Assembly (NCBI GenBank): GCA_964604565.1
Contig: CAZRZN010000090.1
Coordinates: 1-14,811, forward strand
Length of the DNA stretch: 14,811 bases
DNA from: CAZRZN01 sp964604565
Lineage (GTDB): Bacteria > Pseudomonadota > Alphaproteobacteria > Rhodobacterales > Rhodobacteraceae
Direction: 5' to 3'
The position numbers were made by a program, and so were the translations under genes. Each line of letters starts with the position of its first letter. Within the stretch, counting starts at the first letter, position 1. The notes beneath the pieces were generated by a model, which worked only from the letters and a program-made list of their open reading frames with translations, made no database searches and was not told where the DNA came from. This document shows, piece by piece, positions 1 through 6,830 of this stretch.

Positions 1-799
1 CGGTGTGATAGATCCCCCGCACCTCGCCGATCAGGATGTCGCTGTCAGGCCCGCCTGACAGGTAATCGGCTCCGCCGCCGCCGATCACCAGATCGTTGCC
101 TGCCCGACCGTCGAGGAACTCCGAATCCGGTGTGCCTCGAAGAACTTCGGATTCCGCCGAACCTGGGATCAGAATATCGAAAATTTCCGGTGTTGCAGCG
201 CTTGTCACGCTCAACGCACCCGTTTCATCGGTCCAGGAGACAGCAACTGAAATCTCTGTGCCAACATCTTCCTGACCCAGCAGGTAAGTTTCCTCGGTCG
301 CGCCGGGAATCTCCGTGCCGTCACGCAGCCACTGATAGTCAACCACAACGGGGCCTTCTTCGTTCGAAAACGTCGAAACAGCAGTCAATGTTGAGCTTTC
401 TGCCGGCACACCCTGGATCTCGATCTTGCCGGTATACGTACCTTTGTCCACGATTATGACTTCAGTCCGCTGAGAAGTGCCGCCAGACGCGAATGTCGCG
501 CCGGTTACCGTAATATCGAGGTAGAGGGTTTCGGAGCCCTCATTCAGGTCGTCTGCCAACGCTTCAAATGGAATCTCGGCAGTCAGGCTGACTGGATCCT
601 GCCCTGTGGAAGAGCCACTTCCGCTCCCAGACATGCCAACATAGTCATTAGGGTCCGCCGTGCCGTCGACGTCTGAATAGCTATAGGAATACGTGAAATT
701 TGCATTCACCAAGTCGGAGAATTCGAGAGTAAAATTGAGACTTGTCCCCTCAAAGACCGTTATTGGGTCGTCGACATTCACCAAAGCCGCTGTTGCCAT
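1..799 (-). CDS. RTX-type secreted calcium-binding protein, N-terminal part (cut by window edge)
   Basis: I translated this by hand from an ATG at 799; 266 codons are open before the sequence runs off the left edge. Residues about 8-117 resemble a Calx-beta domain (acidic DxNDYVG segment, then GSETLYLDITVTGA). Residues about 121-201 are Ig-like (YQWLRDGTEIPGAT, later VGTEISVAVSWTDETG). From about 217 the RTX nonapeptide pattern begins (RGTPDSEFLDGRAGNDLVIGG, followed by GADYLSGGPDSDILIG), which normally binds calcium after export. There is no Sec signal peptide at the N-terminus, as expected for type I secretion, whose signal would lie at the missing C-terminus. A purine-rich AAGGA lies about 12 bases before the ATG. 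Base composition looks less GC-rich than the metabolic genes to the right. The final function (adhesin, protease, other) cannot be told from this fragment. Confidence 0.85.
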   Translation of the reverse strand, partial: MATAALVNVDDPITVFEGTSLNFTLEFSDLVNANFTYSYSYSDVDGTADPNDYVGMSGSGSGSSTGQDPVSLTAEIPFEALADDLNEGSETLYLDITVTGATFASGGTSQRTEVIIVDKGTYTGKIEIQGVPAESSTLTAVSTFSNEEGPVVVDYQWLRDGTEIPGATEETYLLGQEDVGTEISVAVSWTDETGALSVTSAATPEIFDILIPGSAESEVLRGTPDSEFLDGRAGNDLVIGGGGADYLSGGPDSDILIGEVRGIYHT

Positions 800-840
800 T
801 GGATTTACCTATCCTTCCACTACAAACGAGCAAAATATAG

Positions 841-886
841 TCTAAACGACATTTGTGTTCAGCCATACGTATTTGTGCCGTTTAGA
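841..886. promoter_or_regulatory. Dyad-rich upstream region of the RTX gene
   Basis: An 8-bp inverted repeat, TCTAAACG (841-848) and CGTTTAGA (879-886), frames two direct copies of ATTTGTG (851-857 and 871-877) exactly 20 bp apart, plus a perfect palindrome ATACGTAT (865-872). The block ends 42 bp upstream of the RTX start codon. Its AT-rich, symmetric makeup in the right place suggests a regulator-binding region, but no known operator is recognised. Confidence 0.4.
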
Positions 887-1262
887 ATTTACCCGACACC
901 CTCAGGAGACTTGCCGATCAATATCAACGTTGCCTGATTTTTCCACCAGATCAAGAGATTTAATCTCAAACCCTGCACAATGGTCAGACGTTCGATCGGA
1001 GTGGGGATGAGCCGAACACCTCAGTTATCTTGCTCCTCGGCACCCCAATTTCCACTTGCAGAAGGCGGATGTATCCTGCCGCTTTTCGATCAGTTTGAGC
1101 CGGTAACGTCGTCATGGACGTGCGGGCAGCGCGGTTTTTCGGCGGTGCGGGGCAATGTCGGCAAGCACGAGTAGTTCGCTGACGGTAATCTGGGCAAGCG
1201 GGAAGGAACTCTACGGCGATCGCGCGAGCGTGGCGAGGGGCACTTTTCCGACCGTTTAAAAT
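887..1262. other. Intergenic region without a recognisable gene
   Basis: This stretch lies between the stop of the SDR gene (transcribed leftward) and the upstream region of the RTX gene. Short open frames exist on both strands, but none has a convincing ribosome-binding site or recognisable protein pattern. I found no strong hairpin followed by a T-run, so no intrinsic terminator for the leftward operon can be named. Confidence 0.5.
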
Positions 1263-2021
1263 TCAAATATCTGTGCGCAATGCCGGAAGCCCAACACCGG
1301 TGCTTTCGAAACCTCCATCCGCTGAAATCACCTGGCCGGTCACATAACTGGCCCGTTCGGAACATAGAAAATGGATCAATTCCGCGATCTCCCGTTCCGT
1401 TCCGTAGCGGTTCAGTGGGATCGCGTCATGATAGGCGGCGATGATCTCCGGTGAATGCACGGCCATCGCCAGCTTTGTCCTGACCGGGCCGGGACAGACG
1501 CAATTCGAACGGATCCCAAACTCACCAAGCTCCGCAGCCTGTTGTTTGGTCAGCTGGATCACCGCGGCCTTGGACGTCCCGTAGGCCACGCGCAGGGTGC
1601 TGGCGCGGAGCCCGGAAATGGAGGCAATGTTCACGATCGAACCGCGGCTTTCGCGCAGGGCAGGGGTGGTTGCCTGACTGACAAGGAAGACGCCGTCGAG
1701 GTTGGTTTCCATCACTCTGCGCCAGCGTTCGAATGAGGTGTCGCTGATCGGACCGAAATCCGCCACACCGGCGTTGTTGACCACGGCATCTATGCGTCCG
1801 AAGGCGGCGAGTGTCTCTGCCACCATCGCATCGACGTTATCCGGGACCGATACATCATATACGAAGGCGCGCGCGCTCTCCAGACCGTCAACGGCCTGAA
1901 GGAGTTCCGCGCTGTCCCGGTCGACCATGGCAACCTGCCAGCCATCCTCCAGAAACAGCCTTGTGGTTGCCAAACCGATGCCGCGCGCGGCCCCCGTCAC
2001 CAACGCCAGTTTTTGCGCCAT
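1263..2021 (-). CDS. SDR family NAD(P)-dependent oxidoreductase (classical type)
   Basis: A 252-residue classical short-chain dehydrogenase/reductase. The cofactor motif TGAARGIG is at residues 9-16, Asp34 at the end of the second beta strand favours NAD(H), NNAG is at 82-85, the catalytic Ser is in NIASISG (134), and the Tyr-Lys pair is YGTSK (147-151). The length is normal for the family. A longer frame starts at 2084, but the ATG at 2021 is preferred because AGGGAGA lies about 9 bases before it and the protein then begins directly with the Rossmann strand. It follows the second SDR gene after 13 bases and is the last gene of the dctPQM operon. It probably oxidises a secondary alcohol in the breakdown of the transported substrate. 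The substrate itself cannot be read from the sequence. Confidence 0.93.
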   Translation of the reverse strand: MAQKLALVTGAARGIGLATTRLFLEDGWQVAMVDRDSAELLQAVDGLESARAFVYDVSVPDNVDAMVAETLAAFGRIDAVVNNAGVADFGPISDTSFERWRRVMETNLDGVFLVSQATTPALRESRGSIVNIASISGLRASTLRVAYGTSKAAVIQLTKQQAAELGEFGIRSNCVCPGPVRTKLAMAVHSPEIIAAYHDAIPLNRYGTEREIAELIHFLCSERASYVTGQVISADGGFESTGVGLPALRTDI

Positions 2022-2034
2022 TTTTCTTGTCTCC

Positions 2035-2844
2035 CTAAGCTGTGGTCTGCGGGACCGCGGCAAATCGGCCGGACATTCCGCCATCCACGATCAATTCGGT
2101 CCCGGTGATGAAAGCTGCGGCGTCCGAGGCCAGGAACAGGGCCGCCTCTGCTATGTCCCAGGCGGTGCCTTGCCGGCCAAGGGGAACCTGCGCGGCGCGT
2201 GCCGTGCGCAGGGCCTCGATATCCATATCTCCCGCGATCAGGGCGGTGACATGAGGCGTGTCGATCATGCCGGGCACGACCGTATTTGCCCGCACACCGA
2301 AAGGCGCCCCTTCCAGAGCCACCGACCGGGCAAAGCGGCACAGTGCCGCCTTTGACGCCTCATAACCGACATAGCTGTAGGGGCCGCCCATCAGTCCCGC
2401 GAGGCTGGAGATATAGACAAAGGCGCCGCCGCGGGTCTGCAGCAACGGCAGACAAGACTTTGTGACATGAAAGGCGGCATCGAGGTTGACGGCAAAGACC
2501 TGCCGCCAATCTTCGGATGAGGTTTCTGCAACGCCGCCCTTCTTGCTTGTGCCAATGTTGAAATGGACAATATCCAATCCCCCAAACCTGGACTGCGCCG
2601 CTTCGGCCATTGCCGCTGCGGCGGCGGGATCCGTTAAATCCCCCACAAAGACCTCGGCGGTGCCGCCTTCGCCCTGGATGATCGCCGCGGTTTCCTCTGC
2701 TGCGGCGCGGTCTCGATCGACGCAGAGAACCTGCGCCCCCTCGCGCGCATAGAGCACCGCGGCGGCCTTTCCGTTGCCCCAACCCGGCCCGATGGACCCG
2801 GCGCCGATCACGGCCGCAGATTTTCCCGCGACGCGCCCCGTCAT
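2035..2844 (-). CDS. SDR family oxidoreductase with atypical glycine motif
   Basis: A 269-residue short-chain dehydrogenase/reductase. The usual TGxxxGIG is replaced by GAGSIGPGWGNG (residues 14-25), a longer glycine-rich loop, and the NNAG motif reads FNIG (95-98). The catalytic residues are intact: Ser147 in YISSLAG and YEASK (161-165). Asp43 in VDRD points to NAD(H) preference. Its ATG overlaps the dctM stop by four bases (ATGA), so translation is probably coupled to dctM. Two different SDRs at the end of a TRAP operon suggest either two successive alcohol oxidations or two stereospecific enzymes. That reading is inferred from position only. Confidence 0.92.
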   Translation of the reverse strand: MTGRVAGKSAAVIGAGSIGPGWGNGKAAAVLYAREGAQVLCVDRDRAAAEETAAIIQGEGGTAEVFVGDLTDPAAAAAMAEAAQSRFGGLDIVHFNIGTSKKGGVAETSSEDWRQVFAVNLDAAFHVTKSCLPLLQTRGGAFVYISSLAGLMGGPYSYVGYEASKAALCRFARSVALEGAPFGVRANTVVPGMIDTPHVTALIAGDMDIEALRTARAAQVPLGRQGTAWDIAEAALFLASDAAAFITGTELIVDGGMSGRFAAVPQTTA

Positions 2845-4208
2845 TGTGACAACCGTTCAGGAAGCCAGAGCGCAATTCCGGGAAAGGCGATGACCAACCC
2901 GAGCAGGATCAGTTGCAGCACGACAAAGGGGACGATCCCGCGATAGATGTCCTTCATCTGCAACAGGTTGCCCGCCGCCCCCTTGAGATAGAACAATGCA
3001 AAGCCGAAAGGCGGTGTCAGGAAGGAGGTCTGAAGGTTCAGCGCCACCAGAATGGCGAACCAGTAGATCATCTGATCCGCGGCCACATGGTCGCCAAGAT
3101 CCAGCAGGCGGACGATCGGCGCAAAGATCGGTAACATGATCAGCGTGATCTCGATCCAGTCGAAGAAGAAGCCCATGACGAAGATCATCGCCATGATCGC
3201 GAACAGCAGACCCCAGTCGCCGAAAGGCAGGGCGCGTGCGGTATCGACGATGAAATGCTCCCCGCCGACAACGCGGAAGACGTAGGAAAACGCCGTTGCG
3301 CCGACAAAGATCATGAACAGCATGCCAAGTTGCCGCACCGCCCCGTCCATTGTCTGGTTCAGCACCTTGAACGTGATCCGACGACGCAGAAGGCCAAGCA
3401 GGAGCACCGCAAACACGCCAACCCCCGACGCCTCCGTCGGCGTCGCGATGCCGCCGAGGATGGAACCCAGCACCGACACGATCACCAGAAGCGGCGCCAG
3501 AACCGATTTCAGTGTCTCCAGCCAAAGACCCGTCCTGTCCTCATCGGCGGGCACTTTGAGACGGGGCGCAAGGGCGGGTTTCAGGCTGGCGCGGAGCACG
3601 AGGTAGGTCACGTAGACCAAGGACAGGGCGAGGCCAGGCAGAAAGGCCGCGATGAACAACTGGCCAAGAGAGATCGATAGAAGATCGCCCATGAAAACCA
3701 GCATGACCGACGGCGGGATCAGGATGCCCAGCGTTCCGGCCGAGGCCACCGTGCCCGCGGCCAGCCCCTTGTCATATCCGCTCTGGACCATGGTGGGCAG
3801 GGCCAGCAGTGTCAGCATTACCACGGAGGCGCCGATGATGCCGGTGGCCGCCGCAAGGATCGTCCCCATCAACACCACCGCAAGGGCAAGGCCGCCGGGA
3901 ACAGCCCGCAACAGCCGTTGCAGCGTGATGAGAAGATCCTCGGCGATGCCGGTGCGTTCCAATATCAGGCCCATGAAGACAAACATCGGCGCAGCCACAA
4001 GGACCGCGTTGTCGATGGTGCCGCCGAAGATGCGACTGGGGATCAGGCTGGCCTGAACCGCGCGCATTTCGCCGGTCCAGATGGCCAGCAGGCCGAACAC
4101 CAGACTGACGCCCATCAGCATGAAGGCCACCGGCGCGCCGGAGAACAAGAGGATCACAAGCGACAGGAACATCGCTCCGGGGAGAATGGTCGCGATCAGA
4201 TCAAGCAT
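2841..4208 (-). CDS. dctM: TRAP transporter large permease subunit (DctM)
   Basis: A 455-residue, very hydrophobic inner-membrane protein with a chain of transmembrane segments typical of the DctM/12-TMS ion-transporter family. Family patterns include SGAPVAFMLMGVSL near residues 23-36, PMFVFMGLILERTGIAEDLL at about 74-93, and GTLGILIPPS at 158-167. It imports the substrate delivered by the periplasmic binding protein, driven by a sodium or proton gradient, together with the small subunit. Its start overlaps the end of dctQ by eight bases and its stop overlaps the next SDR start by four, so the four genes form a tightly coupled transcript. It is slightly longer than many DctM proteins but has no obvious fusion. 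Confidence 0.95.
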   Translation of the reverse strand: MLDLIATILPGAMFLSLVILLFSGAPVAFMLMGVSLVFGLLAIWTGEMRAVQASLIPSRIFGGTIDNAVLVAAPMFVFMGLILERTGIAEDLLITLQRLLRAVPGGLALAVVLMGTILAAATGIIGASVVMLTLLALPTMVQSGYDKGLAAGTVASAGTLGILIPPSVMLVFMGDLLSISLGQLFIAAFLPGLALSLVYVTYLVLRASLKPALAPRLKVPADEDRTGLWLETLKSVLAPLLVIVSVLGSILGGIATPTEASGVGVFAVLLLGLLRRRITFKVLNQTMDGAVRQLGMLFMIFVGATAFSYVFRVVGGEHFIVDTARALPFGDWGLLFAIMAMIFVMGFFFDWIEITLIMLPIFAPIVRLLDLGDHVAADQMIYWFAILVALNLQTSFLTPPFGFALFYLKGAAGNLLQMKDIYRGIVPFVVLQLILLGLVIAFPGIALWLPERLSQ

Positions 4209-4743
4209 CGTGCCTGTCCCATGGATCAGACAGAAGATCGGGACGCCGCAGGGCGACGATTGCGCGGAACAGGACCGACATACCGGCGCTGAGCATCAAG
4301 AGTGCGCTGAGCGGTATCGCCGACTTGATGATCCATCTGTTCGTGAGGCCGACCCCGCCCGGGCTGGATTCGCCGCGGACAAAGGAGCGATGCGCAAAAT
4401 CAATGCCATACCACAGCAACAGCGCCATGAACGGAAGGAGGAACAGGCATATGGCGAAGATCTCGATACGCAGCCGTGTCTTTGTCTGCATATGACTGGA
4501 AAACAGGTCGATGCGCACATGGGCATTGTTGATATAGGCCCATCCGAAGCCAAGAACCGCGATAGCACCATGCAGATGCCATTCGAGTTCCTGCAACTTG
4601 AAGGAGCCGGTGCTGAAGAACCGGCGGCCCACCACGTCATAAATGATCACTGCCATCAGCAGCATCAGCAGCCAGCCAATAAAGCGGGCCGCAATCTTGC
4701 AGGGCCATTCAAGGGCCGCGGAAAGGGTTAGGAGACTGTGCAT
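4201..4743 (-). CDS. dctQ: TRAP transporter small permease subunit (DctQ)
   Basis: A 180-residue membrane protein with about four transmembrane segments. DctQ-family patterns are present: YDVVGRRFF (35-43), LQELEWHL (50-57), NNAHVRIDLF (72-81), and NRWIIKSAIPLS (135-146) before the last helix. It pairs with DctM in the inner membrane. The ATG at 4743 has no Shine-Dalgarno sequence. Immediately upstream lies only ATCCCTACAC and then the base of a strong hairpin, so initiation may be weak or depend on mRNA structure. No better in-frame start was seen upstream of the first membrane helix. Its end overlaps dctM by eight bases. Confidence 0.93.
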   Translation of the reverse strand: MHSLLTLSAALEWPCKIAARFIGWLLMLLMAVIIYDVVGRRFFSTGSFKLQELEWHLHGAIAVLGFGWAYINNAHVRIDLFSSHMQTKTRLRIEIFAICLFLLPFMALLLWYGIDFAHRSFVRGESSPGGVGLTNRWIIKSAIPLSALLMLSAGMSVLFRAIVALRRPDLLSDPWDRHDA

Positions 4744-4753
4744 GTGTAGGGAT

Positions 4754-4784
4754 GCCGGGCAGGGGGCGCGGCCCCGTGCCCGGC
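4754..4784 (-). promoter_or_regulatory. Intercistronic GC-rich stem-loop between dctP and dctQ
   Basis: GCCGGGCA (4754-4761) pairs with TGCCCGGC (4777-4784). After a G-G mismatch an inner stem GGGG/CCCC (4763-4766 with 4772-4775) closes a 5-base loop. No T-run follows in the direction of transcription, so this is unlikely to be a full terminator. Hairpins at this place are a known way to protect the upstream binding-protein message and lower permease expression. That role is inferred here. Confidence 0.6.
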
Positions 4785-4791
4785 TTCTGGC

Positions 4792-5814
4792 TCAATCGAC
4801 GTAGCCGATTGCAGACCATTGCGAATAGTTTTCGCGGAAATCCGACAGGCTTTGCCATGCGCGGGCAAAATCGGCATCCGCTGCGACCTGCTCCTCGACA
4901 ACGGCGTTCCAGCTTTCGCGGAAGGCTGTCATCATTTCGTCATTCCAAGTGTGAATGGTGACGCCGGACTCTTCCAGCTTGGCCAGTGGTTCCATCTGTC
5001 CCGCTTCTCCGCGTGCGATGGTGATTGCCACATTCGCGGCGCAGGCGGTTGAAATCGACGTGCGCTGCTGGTCGGTCAGGCCGTCCCAGACATCCTGGTT
5101 GATGATGAAGGTGATCAGCGATGTCTGCTGGTGCCAACCGGGGAAATAGTAGTGCTGCGCGTGTTCCTGCATTCCGAGGGCCATGTCGATCATCGGGAAG
5201 GAAAGTTCGGCTGCGTCGATCGTGCCAAGCCGCAGGCCGGTCATCGTGTCGGAGACCGGCATGGACTGCGCCTCGACGCCGAGACGCTGCATCACCTGCG
5301 CGCCCAGACCGAAGATCCGCATCTTGAGGCCCTGAAGATCCTCCGGGCTGTTGATTTCATTGCCGAACCAGCCGGACGCCTCGGGCACGAGGATGGTGCA
5401 GAGTTCCGAATGGATGTTGTAAGGCGCGGTGATTTCCGCCCAAAGCTCCTCACCTCCGCCATTGTACCACCACGCGGTATATTCGCGCGCATCGGGGCCG
5501 AACGGGACAGCGGTAAAGATCGGCGCCGCGGGGATGATGCCTTGCGCGAATCCGGGGCTATACCATCCGGCATCGACCGCCCCGGTCGAGATCGCATCCC
5601 ACATCTCGTTGCCGCCGACGATGGCATTCGGTTCGTTGAACTCGATTTCAAGCTCACCGCTGGTCAGCGCGGCGACCTGTTCGGCCAGAGTCACGCCTGT
5701 ATCCCCGAGCAGGGGCAGTGAGGATGGATAGATCGACTGCATGACGATCGTTTCAGCCTGCGCGGATCCGGCCATGACCAGACCGGCCGCCAAGCCGGCG
5801 AAATATTTCTTCAT
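4792..5814 (-). CDS. dctP: TRAP transporter substrate-binding protein (DctP/TakP-like)
   Basis: A 340-residue periplasmic binding protein. The N-terminus is a typical Sec signal (KK, hydrophobic core, SAQA) with likely cleavage after residue 20. Arg166 in GLKMRIFG matches the conserved arginine that binds the substrate carboxylate in TRAP binding proteins. The segments MWDAISTGAVDAGW (71-84) and HYYFPGWHQQ (221-230) resemble the TakP/FcbT branch, whose members bind 2-oxo or aromatic acids, so a carboxylate of that general kind is likely but not proven. The start is set by AGGGAGGA about 7 bases before the ATG. It is the first gene of the leftward operon, diverging from iclR, and is separated from dctQ by a hairpin. 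The exact ligand is unknown. Confidence 0.95.
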   Translation of the reverse strand: MKKYFAGLAAGLVMAGSAQAETIVMQSIYPSSLPLLGDTGVTLAEQVAALTSGELEIEFNEPNAIVGGNEMWDAISTGAVDAGWYSPGFAQGIIPAAPIFTAVPFGPDAREYTAWWYNGGGEELWAEITAPYNIHSELCTILVPEASGWFGNEINSPEDLQGLKMRIFGLGAQVMQRLGVEAQSMPVSDTMTGLRLGTIDAAELSFPMIDMALGMQEHAQHYYFPGWHQQTSLITFIINQDVWDGLTDQQRTSISTACAANVAITIARGEAGQMEPLAKLEESGVTIHTWNDEMMTAFRESWNAVVEEQVAADADFARAWQSLSDFRENYSQWSAIGYVD

Positions 5815-5864
5815 TCGGTTTCCTCCCTTTCGCGTCCGAGCGCCAAAACGCCGTCACGCAAGAC

Positions 5865-5879
5865 ATCCATATTGTGGAT
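5865..5879. promoter_or_regulatory. Candidate IclR operator, copy 1 (dctP side)
   Basis: ATCCATATTGTGGAT is a dyad with perfect 5-bp arms (ATCCA/TGGAT). It lies just downstream of the predicted dctP transcription start. Its reverse complement matches the second site at 5989-6003 in 13 of 15 positions. Presence of the same dyad on both sides of a divergent IclR promoter makes it a plausible binding site. No known IclR-family operator was identified with it. Confidence 0.45.
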
Positions 5880-5893
5880 ATGCTAGACCATAA

Positions 5894-5923
5894 AGGATAA
5901 GGGAAATTTCGCTTTTCTGTAAA
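5894..5923 (-). promoter_or_regulatory. Candidate sigma70-type promoter of the dctP operon
   Basis: Read on the minus strand, TTTACA (complement of 5918-5923) and TATCCT (complement of 5894-5899) are separated by 18 bases, giving 5/6 and 4/6 matches to the -35 and -10 consensus. Transcription would start near 5887, about 70 bases before the dctP start codon. The spacer contains the palindrome GAAATTTC (5903-5910). This was predicted by eye only. Confidence 0.4.
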
Positions 5924-5935
5924 TATAAAATTTCC
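5902..5935. promoter_or_regulatory. Inverted repeat GGAAATTT ... AAATTTCC in the divergent promoter region
   Basis: The 8-bp arms at 5902-5909 and 5928-5935 are exact reverse complements with an 18-bp spacer. The left arm also contains the perfect palindrome GAAATTTC. The GGAAA/TTTCC halves recall operators of some IclR-family proteins (E. coli IclR recognises TGGAAAT-N-ATTTCCA), so this is a second candidate for the regulator's site. It overlaps the predicted dctP -35 element. Confidence 0.4.
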
Positions 5936-5988
5936 TCTTGTTTTGTGGCACAAAACTCAAGAACATCGAGATTGATCAAGAGGCTTTC

Positions 5989-6003
5989 ATCCACATTATG
6001 GAC
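5989..6003. promoter_or_regulatory. Candidate IclR operator, copy 2 (overlaps the iclR start codon)
   Basis: ATCCACATTATGGAC covers the chosen ATG at 5998-6000. It matches the reverse complement of the site at 5865-5879 in 13 of 15 positions. The centres are 124 bp apart, close to twelve helical turns, which would suit looping and autoregulation. Binding is inferred only. Confidence 0.4.
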
Positions 6004-6819
6004 GGTGAGGGGAAAATAGGGGCGGATTTCCGCGGAGGCAGTCAGAGTGTCGACCGCGCGCTCATGCTTTTGTCCCACGTTGCCCGCGGGGACGGGGCGG
6101 CCAACATGGCCGATCTGTCACACGCGTCTGGTCTTGCTCGGCCGACGATCCGCCGCCTGATGCTGGCCCTCATTCGTGCCGGTCTTGTGGAACAGGACGC
6201 GCTCACGCGCCGCTATGCCCTTGGTCCGGAGGCTTATGTTCTGGGCGTCATGGCGCAACGCCGCTTCAACCTGCTTGAAGTGGCGATGACCAGCCTTCTG
6301 GCGCTGTCGGAGGAAAGCGAGGACAGCAGTTTCCTGTCCGTGCGGAGAGGGGCCTATTCCGTTTGCCTGCATCGGCAGGACGGCGCCTTTCCGATCCGGA
6401 CACATGCGTTGCAGACCGGGGATCGTCACCCCCTTGGCGTGGGGGCCGGTGGCATGGCGATGTTGGCGGCGCTTCCAGATGCCGAAGTGGCGCTTGTCCG
6501 TGCCGAGACAGAGAATGAATTGGCGTCCAACTACCCCGCCTTCTCACCGGAGGTTCTGGAGGAGGGAATCGCGCAGTGTCGCGCCCGGGGTTGGGCGTTG
6601 AACGCGGGTCTCTATCTTGCCAAGTCATGGGGCATTGCGGTGGCGCTGCGTGCGCCGACCGGGGACGTGTTGGGGGCGCTGTCGATCGCCGCGCTGGACA
6701 ACAGAATGGACGAGGCCCGTCAAAGCCGACTGGCGTGCCTGTTGCGACGAGAGGCGCGCGTCGTCGAAAGGCGATTGCAAAAAAGGTTTGCCGCTTATGG
6801 CGGCCCGGACGAACAGTGA
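5998..6819 (+). CDS. IclR family transcriptional regulator
   Basis: A 273-residue regulator with a winged helix-turn-helix at about residues 14-80 (opening GGSQSVDRALMLL, then DLSHASGLARPTIRRLMLAL) and an IclR effector-binding domain from about 95 on, including RHPLGVGAGGMAML (143-155). The length is normal for the family. An in-frame TTG at 5938 would add 20 residues but has no Shine-Dalgarno sequence. The ATG at 5998 is preferred, although its AAGAGG is about 14 bases away and therefore not ideal. It diverges from the dctP operon and is followed after 11 bases by the thiolase gene, so it probably heads its own catabolic operon and controls both directions. Whether it represses or activates cannot be told. 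The effector is presumably the substrate or its CoA-pathway intermediate. Confidence 0.93.
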   Translation: MDGEGKIGADFRGGSQSVDRALMLLSHVARGDGAANMADLSHASGLARPTIRRLMLALIRAGLVEQDALTRRYALGPEAYVLGVMAQRRFNLLEVAMTSLLALSEESEDSSFLSVRRGAYSVCLHRQDGAFPIRTHALQTGDRHPLGVGAGGMAMLAALPDAEVALVRAETENELASNYPAFSPEVLEEGIAQCRARGWALNAGLYLAKSWGIAVALRAPTGDVLGALSIAALDNRMDEARQSRLACLLRREARVVERRLQKRFAAYGGPDEQ

Positions 6820-6830
6820 GAGAGAGTGTC

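Noticed and set aside
980..1174. A 64-codon plus-strand frame between the RTX and SDR genes
   Set aside because: No Shine-Dalgarno sequence and no recognisable protein features.
1216..1223. GCGATCGC palindrome downstream of the SDR gene
   Set aside because: An 8-bp GC-rich palindrome is expected by chance and has no T-run to suggest a terminator.
5938..5997. TTG-initiated N-terminal extension of the IclR regulator
   Set aside because: No ribosome-binding site; the sequence before 5998 has promoter and operator character, and the family normally starts shortly before the helix-turn-helix.
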